This document shows, piece after piece, positions 55,319 through 63,582 of a DNA stretch of 64,000 bases; the first letter of the stretch is position 1, and every line of letters begins with the position of its first letter. Under the pieces are notes generated by a model. It was not told the DNA's origin. It saw nothing but the letters and a program-made list of their open reading frames with translations, and did no database searches. The stretch is from Janthinobacterium tructae (GTDB lineage: Bacteria > Pseudomonadota > Gammaproteobacteria > Burkholderiales > Burkholderiaceae_D): assembly GCF_006517255.1 (NCBI RefSeq), contig NZ_CP041185.1, forward strand, positions 3,348,001-3,412,000. The letters are read 5' to 3'. The position numbers were made by a program, and so were the translations under genes.

Positions 55319-56316
55319 AACCGCGTCTCCCGCGCCGCGCGCAAAAAGTTATCGAGGATGGGCGTGCAATCGAGCAGTTCGACGCCGCCCGCCGAATGGA
55401 ATTCCGGGTGCCACTGCAAGCCCATGACGAAGCGCGCACGCTGGTAGCGGATGGCTTCGACAATATTGTCGCCCTGCGAATACGCTTCCACGGTGATATC
55501 GCGCCCCAGCTCCTTGACCGACTGGTGGTGGATGGAATTGACGAGCGCCTCGCCTGCCTTCGGGAACATGCCCGCCAGCGACGAGCCTTTCGGGAAGACG
55601 ATGGTGTGGCGGTGGCGGTCATACAGGTCGTTGACGTGGGAAGTCGCGCCCTCCACGTCCGAAGCGATGTCCTGGTACAGGGTGCCGCCAAAGCCCACGT
55701 TGATCAGTTGGCAGCCGCGGCATATGCCCAGCACGGGTTTGCCCGCGTCGACGAATTCGTGCAGCAGTTCCAGTTCGTACAGGTCGCGCGCGCGGTCGCC
55801 GCTCCATTCCGGCCGCGTGGCCGCCTCGGAATACGTCTGCGGCGAGACGTCGGCGCCGCCCTGCAGCACCAGGCCGTCCAGGTGGCGCGCATAGTGGCGC
55901 AAGGTAATATTGCTCGGATGCAGCTGGCCACTGGTATTGACGGTCGGGATCATGAACACCAGCACATCGCGCGACATGACCCACTGCGCGATCGACTCTT
56001 CCAAGTATTGCAGGTTCTTGCTGCGCAGGCCAGTGGCACCCGGCTCCGGATGGAAAATACGCGCCGAGATGCCGATGCGCAGGGTGCGCCGCATGAAATC
56101 GCGGCTGGCCTTGTCGCGCATGGAGCGGTAGCGCGACGAGATCACGCGCCAGGCCAGCGCCAGCGGCGTATCGTTGTCCTTCAGGTAGCGGGGGGCCGCA
56201 TCGCGCGCACGGTGCTCATCATCTGGCGCCCGGCGGCCCACGCGGTCAGGCCTTGACGGCGCTGGCGCTGCGGGATCGGTGGAAGGGGGATGCTGGGGAT
56301 CTTTTTCGTCTGACAT
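55315..56316 (-). CDS. Peptidase C26 / PuuD-like class I glutamine amidotransferase
   Basis: A 333-residue protein. The C-terminal ~250 residues are a gamma-glutamyl hydrolase-type domain with nucleophile Cys199 in LGICRGCQ and the His/Glu pair in LQWHPEFHS. The N-terminal ~75 residues are hydrophilic, charged and not part of the family. PuuD hydrolyses gamma-glutamyl-GABA in putrescine breakdown, but no other puu genes are near. The frame is open to 56430; ATG 56316 (MSDEKDPQHPP) is preferred. Confidence 0.86.
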   Translation of the reverse strand: MSDEKDPQHPPSTDPAAPAPSRPDRVGRRAPDDEHRARDAAPRYLKDNDTPLALAWRVISSRYRSMRDKASRDFMRRTLRIGISARIFHPEPGATGLRSKNLQYLEESIAQWVMSRDVLVFMIPTVNTSGQLHPSNITLRHYARHLDGLVLQGGADVSPQTYSEAATRPEWSGDRARDLYELELLHEFVDAGKPVLGICRGCQLINVGFGGTLYQDIASDVEGATSHVNDLYDRHRHTIVFPKGSSLAGMFPKAGEALVNSIHHQSVKELGRDITVEAYSQGDNIVEAIRYQRARFVMGLQWHPEFHSAGGVELLDCTPILDNFLRAARETRF

Positions 56317-56617
56317 GGCAAGGCTGACTGAAAGCGGGGACGCTTTCAATATAAACCCCTGCCTCCCAAAGCACGATTCAATTTTGTAACAAAAGCACAG
56401 GCGCGGCGCATCCACGCAACACGCCGGCAATAAAACTGCATACAGTCCGTTTACGCCGACGGCCCCGCTTTTTAGAGAATCTTTACGCTCCCGCTGCTAA
56501 TCTTGAACGTACCTCAACCACCGCTGCAAAGCCACCATGGAACCCCATTCACGCCTGCAAACGCATCAAGCACATCAAGCACTGCCCCACCGCCATCCCC
56601 GCCTGCCCACTTTCCTC
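56317..56617. other. 301-base divergent promoter region
   Basis: It lies between the PuuD-like gene (-) and the small-protein gene (+). It contains an AT-rich patch (CAATTTTGTAACAAAAGC at 56379-56396) but no promoter I can place with confidence. Frames reading through it from 56503 and 56537 lack ribosome sites. Confidence 0.45.
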
Positions 56618-56845
56618 ATGCATATCACGGTCGACAAGTCCTGCCTGGCCGAGCTGCGCCAGTTGGTCGTCAGGACGTGCGGCGGCATGCTGTCGTTCAT
56701 GCGCGTCGAGGCGGTCGACCACGCCGAACGCATGAAGGTCTGGCTGTGCGTGACGGAGCCGGCGCTGCGCCTGACCATGGATGCCGTCATGCGCCTGCTG
56801 CCGGCGGCGGAATTTGGCCGTATCAGCCAGGGGAAATCGCTATGA
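56618..56845 (+). CDS. Small conserved-looking protein, possibly ACT-like
   Basis: A 75-residue protein (MHITVDKSCLAELRQLVVRT...). Its predicted pattern, a short strand then a helix, two strands with MKVWLCVT, and a helix LTMDAVMRLLP, resembles an ACT-type regulatory domain, but I do not recognise a family. Upstream in-frame ATG 56537 is possible; 56618 is chosen because the upstream residues are His/Pro-rich and unlike a protein. It overlaps the DapA-like gene (ATGA), so the two are coupled and may interact. Confidence 0.6.
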   Translation: MHITVDKSCLAELRQLVVRTCGGMLSFMRVEAVDHAERMKVWLCVTEPALRLTMDAVMRLLPAAEFGRISQGKSL

Positions 56846-57873
56846 ACCAGTATGCCTGTGAGCAGGCGATGTCCTCATCGCGCATCACCGCGCACTTCCA
56901 GGGTATCTGGGTGCCGATGGTCACGCCATTCCGTGACGGCGAGATCGACTTCGACGCCGCCCAGCAGCTGGCCAGCGAGCTGGCCACCAGCGGCGTCGAT
57001 GGCCTGGTGGTGTGCGGCACCACGGGCGAAGCGGCCATGCTGAGCGCCGCGGAACACACCATGCTGCTCGATAGCGTGCTCGAAGCCATCGGTCCCCGCT
57101 TCCCCGTCGTGATGGGGATCGGCGGCAGCGATACGCGCAGCGTCGTCGCCACGGTACAGCGCTATCACGACCATCCGCTGGCCGGCCTGCTGATCTCGGC
57201 ACCGTCCTATGTACGCCCTTCGCAGGACGGCATCGTGCGCCACTTCGAGGCCATCGCCGCCGCCACCGACCAGTCCATCGTGCTGTACAACGTGCCGGCA
57301 CGTACGGGCGTCAATCTCGAACCGCAGACAGCGGCGCTGCTGGCGCGCGACTCGCACTTCGTCGCCATCAAGGAAGCGGGCGGCAAGCTGCAACAACTGG
57401 GCGAACTGCTGCTCGACACGCGCCTCGATGTGCTGTGCGGCGACGATGCGCTGCTGCTGGCCAGCCTTTCCATGGGCGGCCACGGCGCCATGTCGGCCGC
57501 CGCCCAGGTACGCCCCGACCTGTATGCGCAGCTGTACCACCTGGTCAGGCAGGGCCGCCACGGCGCCGCCGGCGCCCTGTTCAAGGTCATGCTGCCCGTC
57601 ATCCGCCTGCTGTTTGCCGAACCCAATCCTGGCCCGGTGAAGGCGGCACTGGCCATGCAGGGCAAGGTGCGCGACGAGCTGCGCCTGCCGATGACGCCGA
57701 TGTCGTCCGCCGGCCAGCACAAGCTGGCCGAAGCACTCGAGCCCCTGATGGAACTGCCCGTATGGACCGCCAGCGACAGGGACGCGCCGCGTGAAGGCTG
57801 TCTGCTGCAGCTGGTCTCCGCTTCCAACATCATGCCAGCCGTGCGCCAAGATGATCATCGCCATCACGGATGA
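56842..57873 (+). CDS. Dihydrodipicolinate synthase (DapA) family protein
   Basis: A 343-residue aldolase-type TIM barrel. The pyruvate-binding GTTGEA (about 65-70), the catalytic Tyr in LYNVPARTG and the Schiff-base Lys in AIKEAGG are all present, so it should be active; the Arg of PARTG even fits true DapA. The C-terminus runs ~45 residues beyond the usual ~295 and overlaps the next gene by 23 bases. It is probably a paralogue rather than the housekeeping dapA. ATG 56842 has GGGGA upstream. Confidence 0.87.
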   Translation: MNQYACEQAMSSSRITAHFQGIWVPMVTPFRDGEIDFDAAQQLASELATSGVDGLVVCGTTGEAAMLSAAEHTMLLDSVLEAIGPRFPVVMGIGGSDTRSVVATVQRYHDHPLAGLLISAPSYVRPSQDGIVRHFEAIAAATDQSIVLYNVPARTGVNLEPQTAALLARDSHFVAIKEAGGKLQQLGELLLDTRLDVLCGDDALLLASLSMGGHGAMSAAAQVRPDLYAQLYHLVRQGRHGAAGALFKVMLPVIRLLFAEPNPGPVKAALAMQGKVRDELRLPMTPMSSAGQHKLAEALEPLMELPVWTASDRDAPREGCLLQLVSASNIMPAVRQDDHRHHG

Positions 57874-58393
57874 ACGCGGGGGGATGGAGAAATCCATCCT
57901 GGCCGGGCGCCTGGCCGCCTCGCGTGCACTGGCCGGACGCAAAGTATTGCTGCTCGATGCCGATCCACGCCAGGGCGCCATGGAGCAGGCCAGGAATATG
58001 CACGATGAGGCCAGGCATGGCAGCCTGACGCAGCCGCGCCTGATGGCGCGCGCCATCAGCGCCAAGGGCTTGCAGCCGGAGCTGGAACACCTGGTGAACT
58101 GCTACCACGACATCGTCATCGACAGCGAAGGCCGCGACTCCATGGGCAGCCGTTCGGCCCTGATCGCCGCGCGCGTACTGGTGGTGCCGCTCGACGGCGT
58201 CGTGGACGGCGACGCGCAGGCTGGCCTGGCGCGCCGCATCGCGCACGCGCGCAGCGTCAATCCGGACCTGCGCGTCCTGCTGGCAACGGACACACAAGCG
58301 GCCCCCGCCCATGCCCTGGCCGCACAGATTCCGGCCGCCCGCGTGGTCAGCCTGGGACAGCTGTATTGCGCCGTTTTTAACCTGCAAGCATAA
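57851..58393 (+). CDS. ParA/MinD-like protein with degenerate P-loop
   Basis: A 180-residue protein. It starts like ParA-type ATPases (MIIAIT...), but the deviant Walker A KGGxGKT reads ERGGMEKSI: the signature Lys is Arg and the Gly before the second Lys is Glu. The Walker A' segment LLLDADPRQG and a Walker B-like IVIDSEGRD remain. It may bind nucleotide poorly and act as a regulatory partner. It begins inside the 3' end of the DapA-like gene, so the two are coupled. Confidence 0.72.
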   Translation: MIIAITDERGGMEKSILAGRLAASRALAGRKVLLLDADPRQGAMEQARNMHDEARHGSLTQPRLMARAISAKGLQPELEHLVNCYHDIVIDSEGRDSMGSRSALIAARVLVVPLDGVVDGDAQAGLARRIAHARSVNPDLRVLLATDTQAAPAHALAAQIPAARVVSLGQLYCAVFNLQA

Positions 58394-58404
58394 AACTCGG
58401 CACG

Positions 58405-58431
58405 CAAAAAAAGGCGGCGCATGCGCCGCCT
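58405..58431 (-). terminator. Rho-independent terminator of the TorF-type porin gene
   Basis: The stem AGGCGGCGC-AT-GCGCCGCCT is followed by a T-run on the minus strand. It lies between the convergent ParA-like and porin genes and can also stop plus-strand transcription. Confidence 0.88.
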
Positions 58432-58450
58432 CTTCTCTCATCTCCGTTAA

Positions 58451-59200
58451 TTAAAACGTTTTGCTGACCGTCAGCAGCAGCGCCGTCTTGCCCATGAATT
58501 TGCCATTCACTGGCGACGCATAGGCCGACTTGCCCGCGTTCGTGCCGATCACGGCAAGCGCGCCCGTCACCACGCCGAAATCGCGCGTGACGCCCACTTT
58601 CCAGTCCGTGTAGCTAGCCGCATCATTGTTGTTGACCTTCTGGTGGCCCGCGTGCAGGTTGCCGGTCCAGCCGTTCGTCAGGTCGATATTCGCGCCGATG
58701 TCCAGGTAAGCGCTGTTCTTGCTGTTGACGATACCGAACAGGTTGGAGACGGCGTGCGAATACTTGATATAGGCGGGGCCATACGACAGCTGGCCGTAGA
58801 CTTCCTGCGTGTCCGCATTGGCCAGGCCGTCGATATGCTTCAAGCCGTTGTCCGCATACACATACGCCAGTACGCCCACGTCGTAGCCGATATCGCTGGT
58901 CAGCTGGCCGCGCTTGCCCGCATACAGGTCCACTTCCACATCGCCGCTGCCGCCCGCATCCTTGGTCCACTTGATGGTGGAAGCCCAGGCGCCCGCATAC
59001 AGACCGGTCGGATTGTTGACGTAGTCGACGCCGCCCTGCAGCGCAGGTTTCAAGCGCGTCTGCGAAATGCCGCGATAACGGTAGTCGGACACGCCGGCCA
59101 CGTTGAAGCTGACTTCGTTGTCGGGCTTGGCCTCTTCCGCGTGGGCCAGGCTGCCCGTAAAGGCGGTCGCGACGGCAAGTGCAAGTAGCATTTTATTCAT
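58451..59200 (-). CDS. TorF-family putative porin
   Basis: A 249-residue outer-membrane beta-barrel protein: signal peptide (MNKMLLALAVATAFTGSLAHA), the family start DNEVSFNVAGVSDYRYRGIS, alternating strands, and a terminal Phe (LLTVSKTF). The frame extends to 59266, but ATG 59200 begins the signal. It lies 132 bases downstream of kdpE on the same strand and might be co-expressed; the substrate is unknown. Confidence 0.88.
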   Translation of the reverse strand: MNKMLLALAVATAFTGSLAHAEEAKPDNEVSFNVAGVSDYRYRGISQTRLKPALQGGVDYVNNPTGLYAGAWASTIKWTKDAGGSGDVEVDLYAGKRGQLTSDIGYDVGVLAYVYADNGLKHIDGLANADTQEVYGQLSYGPAYIKYSHAVSNLFGIVNSKNSAYLDIGANIDLTNGWTGNLHAGHQKVNNNDAASYTDWKVGVTRDFGVVTGALAVIGTNAGKSAYASPVNGKFMGKTALLLTVSKTF

Positions 59201-59332
59201 GGTTTTTTCTTCTTCATGGGTGGTATGGGCCTTTGCCAACATGGCGCAGCTGGCCCGCCGCTGCAAAAATTTTCGGTAAAGCGTCCCCCCGGCGCGCGCG
59301 GCGCCCGTTTTCCAACAGGGGATTCAAAGGTG

Positions 59333-60031
59333 TTAGAGCGGCAGCAGCAGCCGGTAGCCGACGGCCGTTTCCGTCAGCAGATACTGCGGCTGGGCCGGAT
59401 CGGCTTCCAGCTTCTGGCGCAGATGCCCCATGTAGATGCGCAGGTAATGGCCGTTTTCGCTATTCGACGGCCCCCACACTTCGCGCAGCAGCTGCGGATT
59501 GGTGACCACCCTGCCCGCGTTCTTCACCAGCACCGAGAGCAAGCGAAATTCCGTCGGCGTCATGTGCACCAGTTGCTTGTTGCGCGTCACCAGGCGGTCC
59601 TTCAGGTCAACCCGCACGTCGCCGAACTGCACCACGCCATCGTCGCTGGCGGCGGGCTGGCGCTGGCGGCGCAAGGTGGCGCGCACGCGGGCCAGCAGTT
59701 CGCCCACGCCGAACGGCTTGGTCAGATAATCGTCGGCTCCCGCGTCCAGCGCGCGTATCTTGTCCTCTTCGTCGACCCGCGCCGACAGCACGATGATGGG
59801 CACGGCCGACCATTTGCGGATGTCGGCGATGAAGTCGATGCCGTCGCCGTCGGGCAGGCCCAGGTCCAGCACGATCAGGTCGGGCCGGCGCGTGCCCGCA
59901 TCGATCAGGCCGCGCTGCATGGTGGCGGACTCGAAAATCTGCCAGCCCTCGTCTTCCAGCGCGGCGCGCACGAAGCGGCGGATTTGCGGTTCATCCTCGA
60001 CCAGCAAGGCGGTGGCGGAAGGTTCGTTCAT
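59333..60031 (-). CDS. kdpE: KdpE response regulator
   Basis: A 232-residue OmpR-type regulator. The receiver domain has acidic DE near residue 13, the phosphorylated Asp in VLDLGLPDGDG, Thr/Ser in LSAR and Lys in LTKPF. The C-terminal winged helix (PTEFRLLSVLVKNAGRVVT, HYLRIYMGHLRQKLE) is of the KdpE type. It activates kdpFABC at low potassium. It overlaps kdpD by four bases. Confidence 0.95.
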   Translation of the reverse strand: MNEPSATALLVEDEPQIRRFVRAALEDEGWQIFESATMQRGLIDAGTRRPDLIVLDLGLPDGDGIDFIADIRKWSAVPIIVLSARVDEEDKIRALDAGADDYLTKPFGVGELLARVRATLRRQRQPAASDDGVVQFGDVRVDLKDRLVTRNKQLVHMTPTEFRLLSVLVKNAGRVVTNPQLLREVWGPSNSENGHYLRIYMGHLRQKLEADPAQPQYLLTETAVGYRLLLPL

Positions 60032-62775
60032 GATGGTTTTCCTGTTTCATAGTCGTTGGCGTCATCGAGCTCGATCTCTGGCGGCGCAGGCGGCGTGCCC
60101 AGCGGCAGGCTGAAGACGATGGCAGCGCCCTGTCCCGGCGTGTGCGGCTGCGCGTGGATGGTGCCGCCGTGGGCTTCGACGATGGCGCGGCAAATGGCCA
60201 GCCCCAGTCCGACGCCCGGTTTGTTCGATTCGCGTTCGCCGCGCGTGAATTTTTCAAAGATGGCTTCTTCGCGGCCGGGCGGCAGGCCCGGGCCATCGTC
60301 AAACACCCTCACCTGCAGGAACTGGCCGTGCACCCCGGCCGCGACCGTGATGGTGCTGCCGGGCGGCGTGTACTTGGCCGCGTTTTCCAGCAGGTTGCAC
60401 AGCACGCGCTCGATCAGCACGGCGTCGTAGCGCACCAGCGGCAAATCCGGCGCCAGCTGCGTCTGCACGGCATGCTGCTGCAATTGCGGGCCGCTGGCGC
60501 GCAGCGCGCTGCCCACCACTTCTTCCAGCGCCTGCCATTGCAGGTTCAGGCGCACCTGCCCGCTTTCGATGCGCGCCATGTCCAGCAAGTTCGCCACCAG
60601 GGCGCTCATGCGCACGGTTTCGGACTGCAGCGAGCGCGCCATGTCCAGCTGCGCGGGCGACAAGGCTGGCCGCGACAGGGCCAGTGACTCGGCCAGTCCC
60701 ACCAGCGACGTCAATGGCGTGCGCAAGTCGTGCGACAGGGCCGCCAGCAGCGAATTGCGCAGCCGCTCGGACTCCATCTGCAGCAGCGCGCCCTGGGCCA
60801 CGTCGATATAGTGCACGCGTTCGAGGGCGATGGCCGCCAGGGCGGCAAAGGTATCGAGGTGCTGGCGCTGTTCCGGCACCAGCAGCCAGCGCCCGTGCGT
60901 TGGTGCCTCCAGCGGCAACAGCGCCAGCACGCCCCGCGTGCGCATCGGCGCGATCAGCGGCAGGTAGAAAATAGGCGAAGCCGGCAAGGTATCTGTGCCC
61001 GTCCCCGCCGCCTGCGCATGGTCGAAGGCCCACTGCGCGATGCCCATGTCCAGCGGCTCGCCGCCGTTCGGCGTCTGCAAGCTGCCTTCATCATCAGGTA
61101 AAAGCAAGGTGGCGCGCGCGCGGAAAGCCCGCTCGATAGCGCTTTTCGTGATGTCGAAAATCTGCTCCGTCTGCAGCACCCCGGACAATTCACGCGAAAA
61201 CTCGTACAGGGCGCGGGCACGCGCTTCACGGTGCGATGCCACGCGCGCCTGGAAGCGCAGGCCGGCCGTCAGGTGGCCCGTGATCAGGCCTACGGCCAGC
61301 ATCACGCCAAAGGTGATCACGTACTGAAAATCGCCCACGGCAAACGAAAAACGCGGCGGCACAAAGATGAAATCGAAGCAGGCCACGCCCACCAGGCTGG
61401 CCAGCGCCGCCGGTCCGCGCCCCAGGCGCACGGCCACCAGCACCACCGTCAACAACGACAGCATGGCGATATTGGCCAGATCCAGGTAGGGTTGCAGGGG
61501 CACCGAGGCGAGGGCCGTGCCAAGGCTGGCACCGGCGGCCAGCAGGTAACGCCAATGGCGCGATGGCCTGCGCGGCGCCGGCGCATCGTCGCCCGCCGCG
61601 CGCCGCAGCGCCGCATCGGCTGCTGGCAAGCCAACCTCGATCAAATCGATATCGGGCGCCAGACTGGCCATGCGCACGGACGGCGGCGCCTGCCACAGGC
61701 GCGCCAGTACATTGGCTCGGCCACGGCCACGGCCCACGATGACTTTCGAGATATTCGCATTGCGCGCATATTCGACGACGGCGCCGGCGATGTCGGCCGA
61801 CGGCACAATGGCCGTGCGCGCGCCCAGGTCCTGCGCCAGTTTCAGCGTTTTCAGGATGCGTTCACGCTCGCGCGCCGGCAGGTGCTGCAGGCGCGGCGTT
61901 TCCACGTACAGCGCGTGCCATTCGGCATTCAGCTGGCTGGCCAGGCGCGCCGTGCTGCGGATCACGTGTTCGCCCCCCGCGTGCGGCCCCACGCAGGCCA
62001 GCAGCGCGGCGCCCGTCTTCCACACGGGATTGATGGATTTCTCGACGCGGTAAGCCTGCACGTCGTCCTGCACCCGGTCCGCCGTGCGGCGTAAGGCCAG
62101 TTCGCGCAAGGCGATCAGGTTACCCTTGCGGAAAAAATGCTGGGACGCACGCTCGGCCTGCTGCGGCTGGTATACCTTGCCCTGCTTCAGGCGGCGCAGC
62201 AGTTCGTCGGCCGGGATATCGACCAGCACCACTTCATCGGCGCGGTCGAACACCGTGTCGGGCAGAGTTTCGGCCACGCGCACGCCGGTAATCCCCCCCA
62301 CCACATCATTGAGGCTTTCCAGGTGCTGCACATTCACGGTCGACAGCACATCGATGCCGGCCGCCAGCAATTCCTCGACGTCCTGCCAGCGCTTCGGATG
62401 GCGCGAACCGGCCACGTTCGAATGGGCCAGTTCATCCATCAGTATCAGCGACGGCGCGCGGCGCAGGGCTTCGTCCAGGTCAAACTCGAACAAGGTCTTG
62501 CCCCGGTACTCGATGGCCTTCAGGGGAAGCACAGGCAAGCCGTCAAGCTGGGCCGCCGTATCCTGGCGCCCATGCGTCTCCACCACGCCCACCAGCAAGT
62601 CCTGGCCATCGGCCAGCAGTTTGCGGGCGGCGGCCAGCATCGCATAGGTCTTGCCGACACCGGCCGAGGCGCCGAAATAAATGCGCAGCCGGCCGCGCGC
62701 GGCTTTCTTTTCCTGCGCCTGCACTTGCGCCAGCAGGGCATCAGGGTCGGGGCGTTGGCTGTCGTTGGGGAGCAT
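60028..62775 (-). CDS. kdpD: KdpD potassium sensor histidine kinase
   Basis: A 915-residue protein: N-terminal KdpD domain with Walker A GASAGVGKTY (about 34-43) and Walker B LILMDELAHSN; a universal-stress-type domain (250-370); four membrane helices (about 405-495); a GAF-like segment; then HisKA with the phospho-His in AALSHDLRTPL and the HATPase domain (NLLENAAKYTP, GLGLAICRAIVEAHGG). It phosphorylates KdpE. It is separated from kdpC by a 221-base gap carrying a dispersed repeat. Confidence 0.96.
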   Translation of the reverse strand: MLPNDSQRPDPDALLAQVQAQEKKAARGRLRIYFGASAGVGKTYAMLAAARKLLADGQDLLVGVVETHGRQDTAAQLDGLPVLPLKAIEYRGKTLFEFDLDEALRRAPSLILMDELAHSNVAGSRHPKRWQDVEELLAAGIDVLSTVNVQHLESLNDVVGGITGVRVAETLPDTVFDRADEVVLVDIPADELLRRLKQGKVYQPQQAERASQHFFRKGNLIALRELALRRTADRVQDDVQAYRVEKSINPVWKTGAALLACVGPHAGGEHVIRSTARLASQLNAEWHALYVETPRLQHLPARERERILKTLKLAQDLGARTAIVPSADIAGAVVEYARNANISKVIVGRGRGRANVLARLWQAPPSVRMASLAPDIDLIEVGLPAADAALRRAAGDDAPAPRRPSRHWRYLLAAGASLGTALASVPLQPYLDLANIAMLSLLTVVLVAVRLGRGPAALASLVGVACFDFIFVPPRFSFAVGDFQYVITFGVMLAVGLITGHLTAGLRFQARVASHREARARALYEFSRELSGVLQTEQIFDITKSAIERAFRARATLLLPDDEGSLQTPNGGEPLDMGIAQWAFDHAQAAGTGTDTLPASPIFYLPLIAPMRTRGVLALLPLEAPTHGRWLLVPEQRQHLDTFAALAAIALERVHYIDVAQGALLQMESERLRNSLLAALSHDLRTPLTSLVGLAESLALSRPALSPAQLDMARSLQSETVRMSALVANLLDMARIESGQVRLNLQWQALEEVVGSALRASGPQLQQHAVQTQLAPDLPLVRYDAVLIERVLCNLLENAAKYTPPGSTITVAAGVHGQFLQVRVFDDGPGLPPGREEAIFEKFTRGERESNKPGVGLGLAICRAIVEAHGGTIHAQPHTPGQGAAIVFSLPLGTPPAPPEIELDDANDYETGKPS

Positions 62776-62845
62776 GTTGTATTTTAATCTACTTGCGTAA
62801 TGCTATCTTGTTATTTTGCCGTGGCGTCAAGCGGCGACGTCACCA

Positions 62846-62955
62846 CGTAGGTCGGATTAGCGGGGCCGCCGAGGCGCGCAAGCGCGTAATCCGACAACAT
62901 CGTTGGCCTGGCTGGTGGTGGTGTCGGCTTACGCTGCGCTAAGCCGACCTACGCC
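62846..62955. repeat. Dispersed TCGGATTA/TAATCCGA-type repeat, copy C
   Basis: GTAGGTCGGATTAGCGGG...GCGTAATCCGACA is followed by GTCGGCTTACGCTGCGCTAAGCCGACCTAC, a second hairpin. It fills most of the gap between kdpC and kdpD. Confidence 0.8.
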
Positions 62956-62996
62956 GATCCAGGCCAACGTTTGCTGGCCTGCGTACCGTTGCCAGC

Positions 62997-63572
62997 TTAC
63001 TTTGCCATGGCATCAAGCGCCAGATTCAGTTCCAGCACATTCACGCGTGGTTCGCCGAAAAAGCCGATATATGCGGTTTTCTGCACCTTGGCGATGGCGT
63101 TTTCCACCTGCGCCAGCGGCACTGCGCGCACGCGGGCCACGCGCGGCGCCTGGTACAGGGCGGCCGCCAGGCTGATTTCCGGGTCCAGGCCGCTGCTCGA
63201 CGCCGTCACCAGGTCGACGGGAATGGCGCGCGTATTGCCGGGATCAGCTTCCTTCAGGGCGGCGATGCGCGCCTTGACGGCGTCCACCAGGGCGGGATTG
63301 GTCGGCCCCTGGTTCGAGCCGCCCGAGCCGGCGCCGTTATTGGCCATCGGCGCGGTGGCCGATGGCCGGCCCCAGAAATACTTGGGCGAGGTGAAGGACT
63401 GGCCGATCAGCATCGAGCCGACGGGCTTGCCACCACGCTCGACGATGCTGCCGTTGACTTCATCGTTGAAAGCCAGCTGTCCGATACCGGCCGTGGCAAA
63501 CGGATAAACGACGCCGCAGATCACGGTCAGCGCGGCAAACAGGACCAGGGCGGGACGTACGATAGTGCTCAT
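62997..63572 (-). CDS. kdpC: KdpC subunit of the potassium-transporting ATPase
   Basis: A 191-residue protein with one N-terminal membrane helix (ALVLFAALTVICGVVYPFA) and the conserved IGQSFTSPKYFWGRPSAT and LDPEISLAAALYQAPRVARV. It stabilises the KdpFABC complex. It starts 10 bases after kdpB. Length is typical. Confidence 0.95.
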   Translation of the reverse strand: MSTIVRPALVLFAALTVICGVVYPFATAGIGQLAFNDEVNGSIVERGGKPVGSMLIGQSFTSPKYFWGRPSATAPMANNGAGSGGSNQGPTNPALVDAVKARIAALKEADPGNTRAIPVDLVTASSSGLDPEISLAAALYQAPRVARVRAVPLAQVENAIAKVQKTAYIGFFGEPRVNVLELNLALDAMAK

Positions 63573-63582
63573 GATGGTTCCT

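Noticed and set aside
56379..56396. TTTTGTAACAAAA palindrome as an operator
   Set aside because: Short, AT-rich and single; no regulator or second copy nearby to support it.
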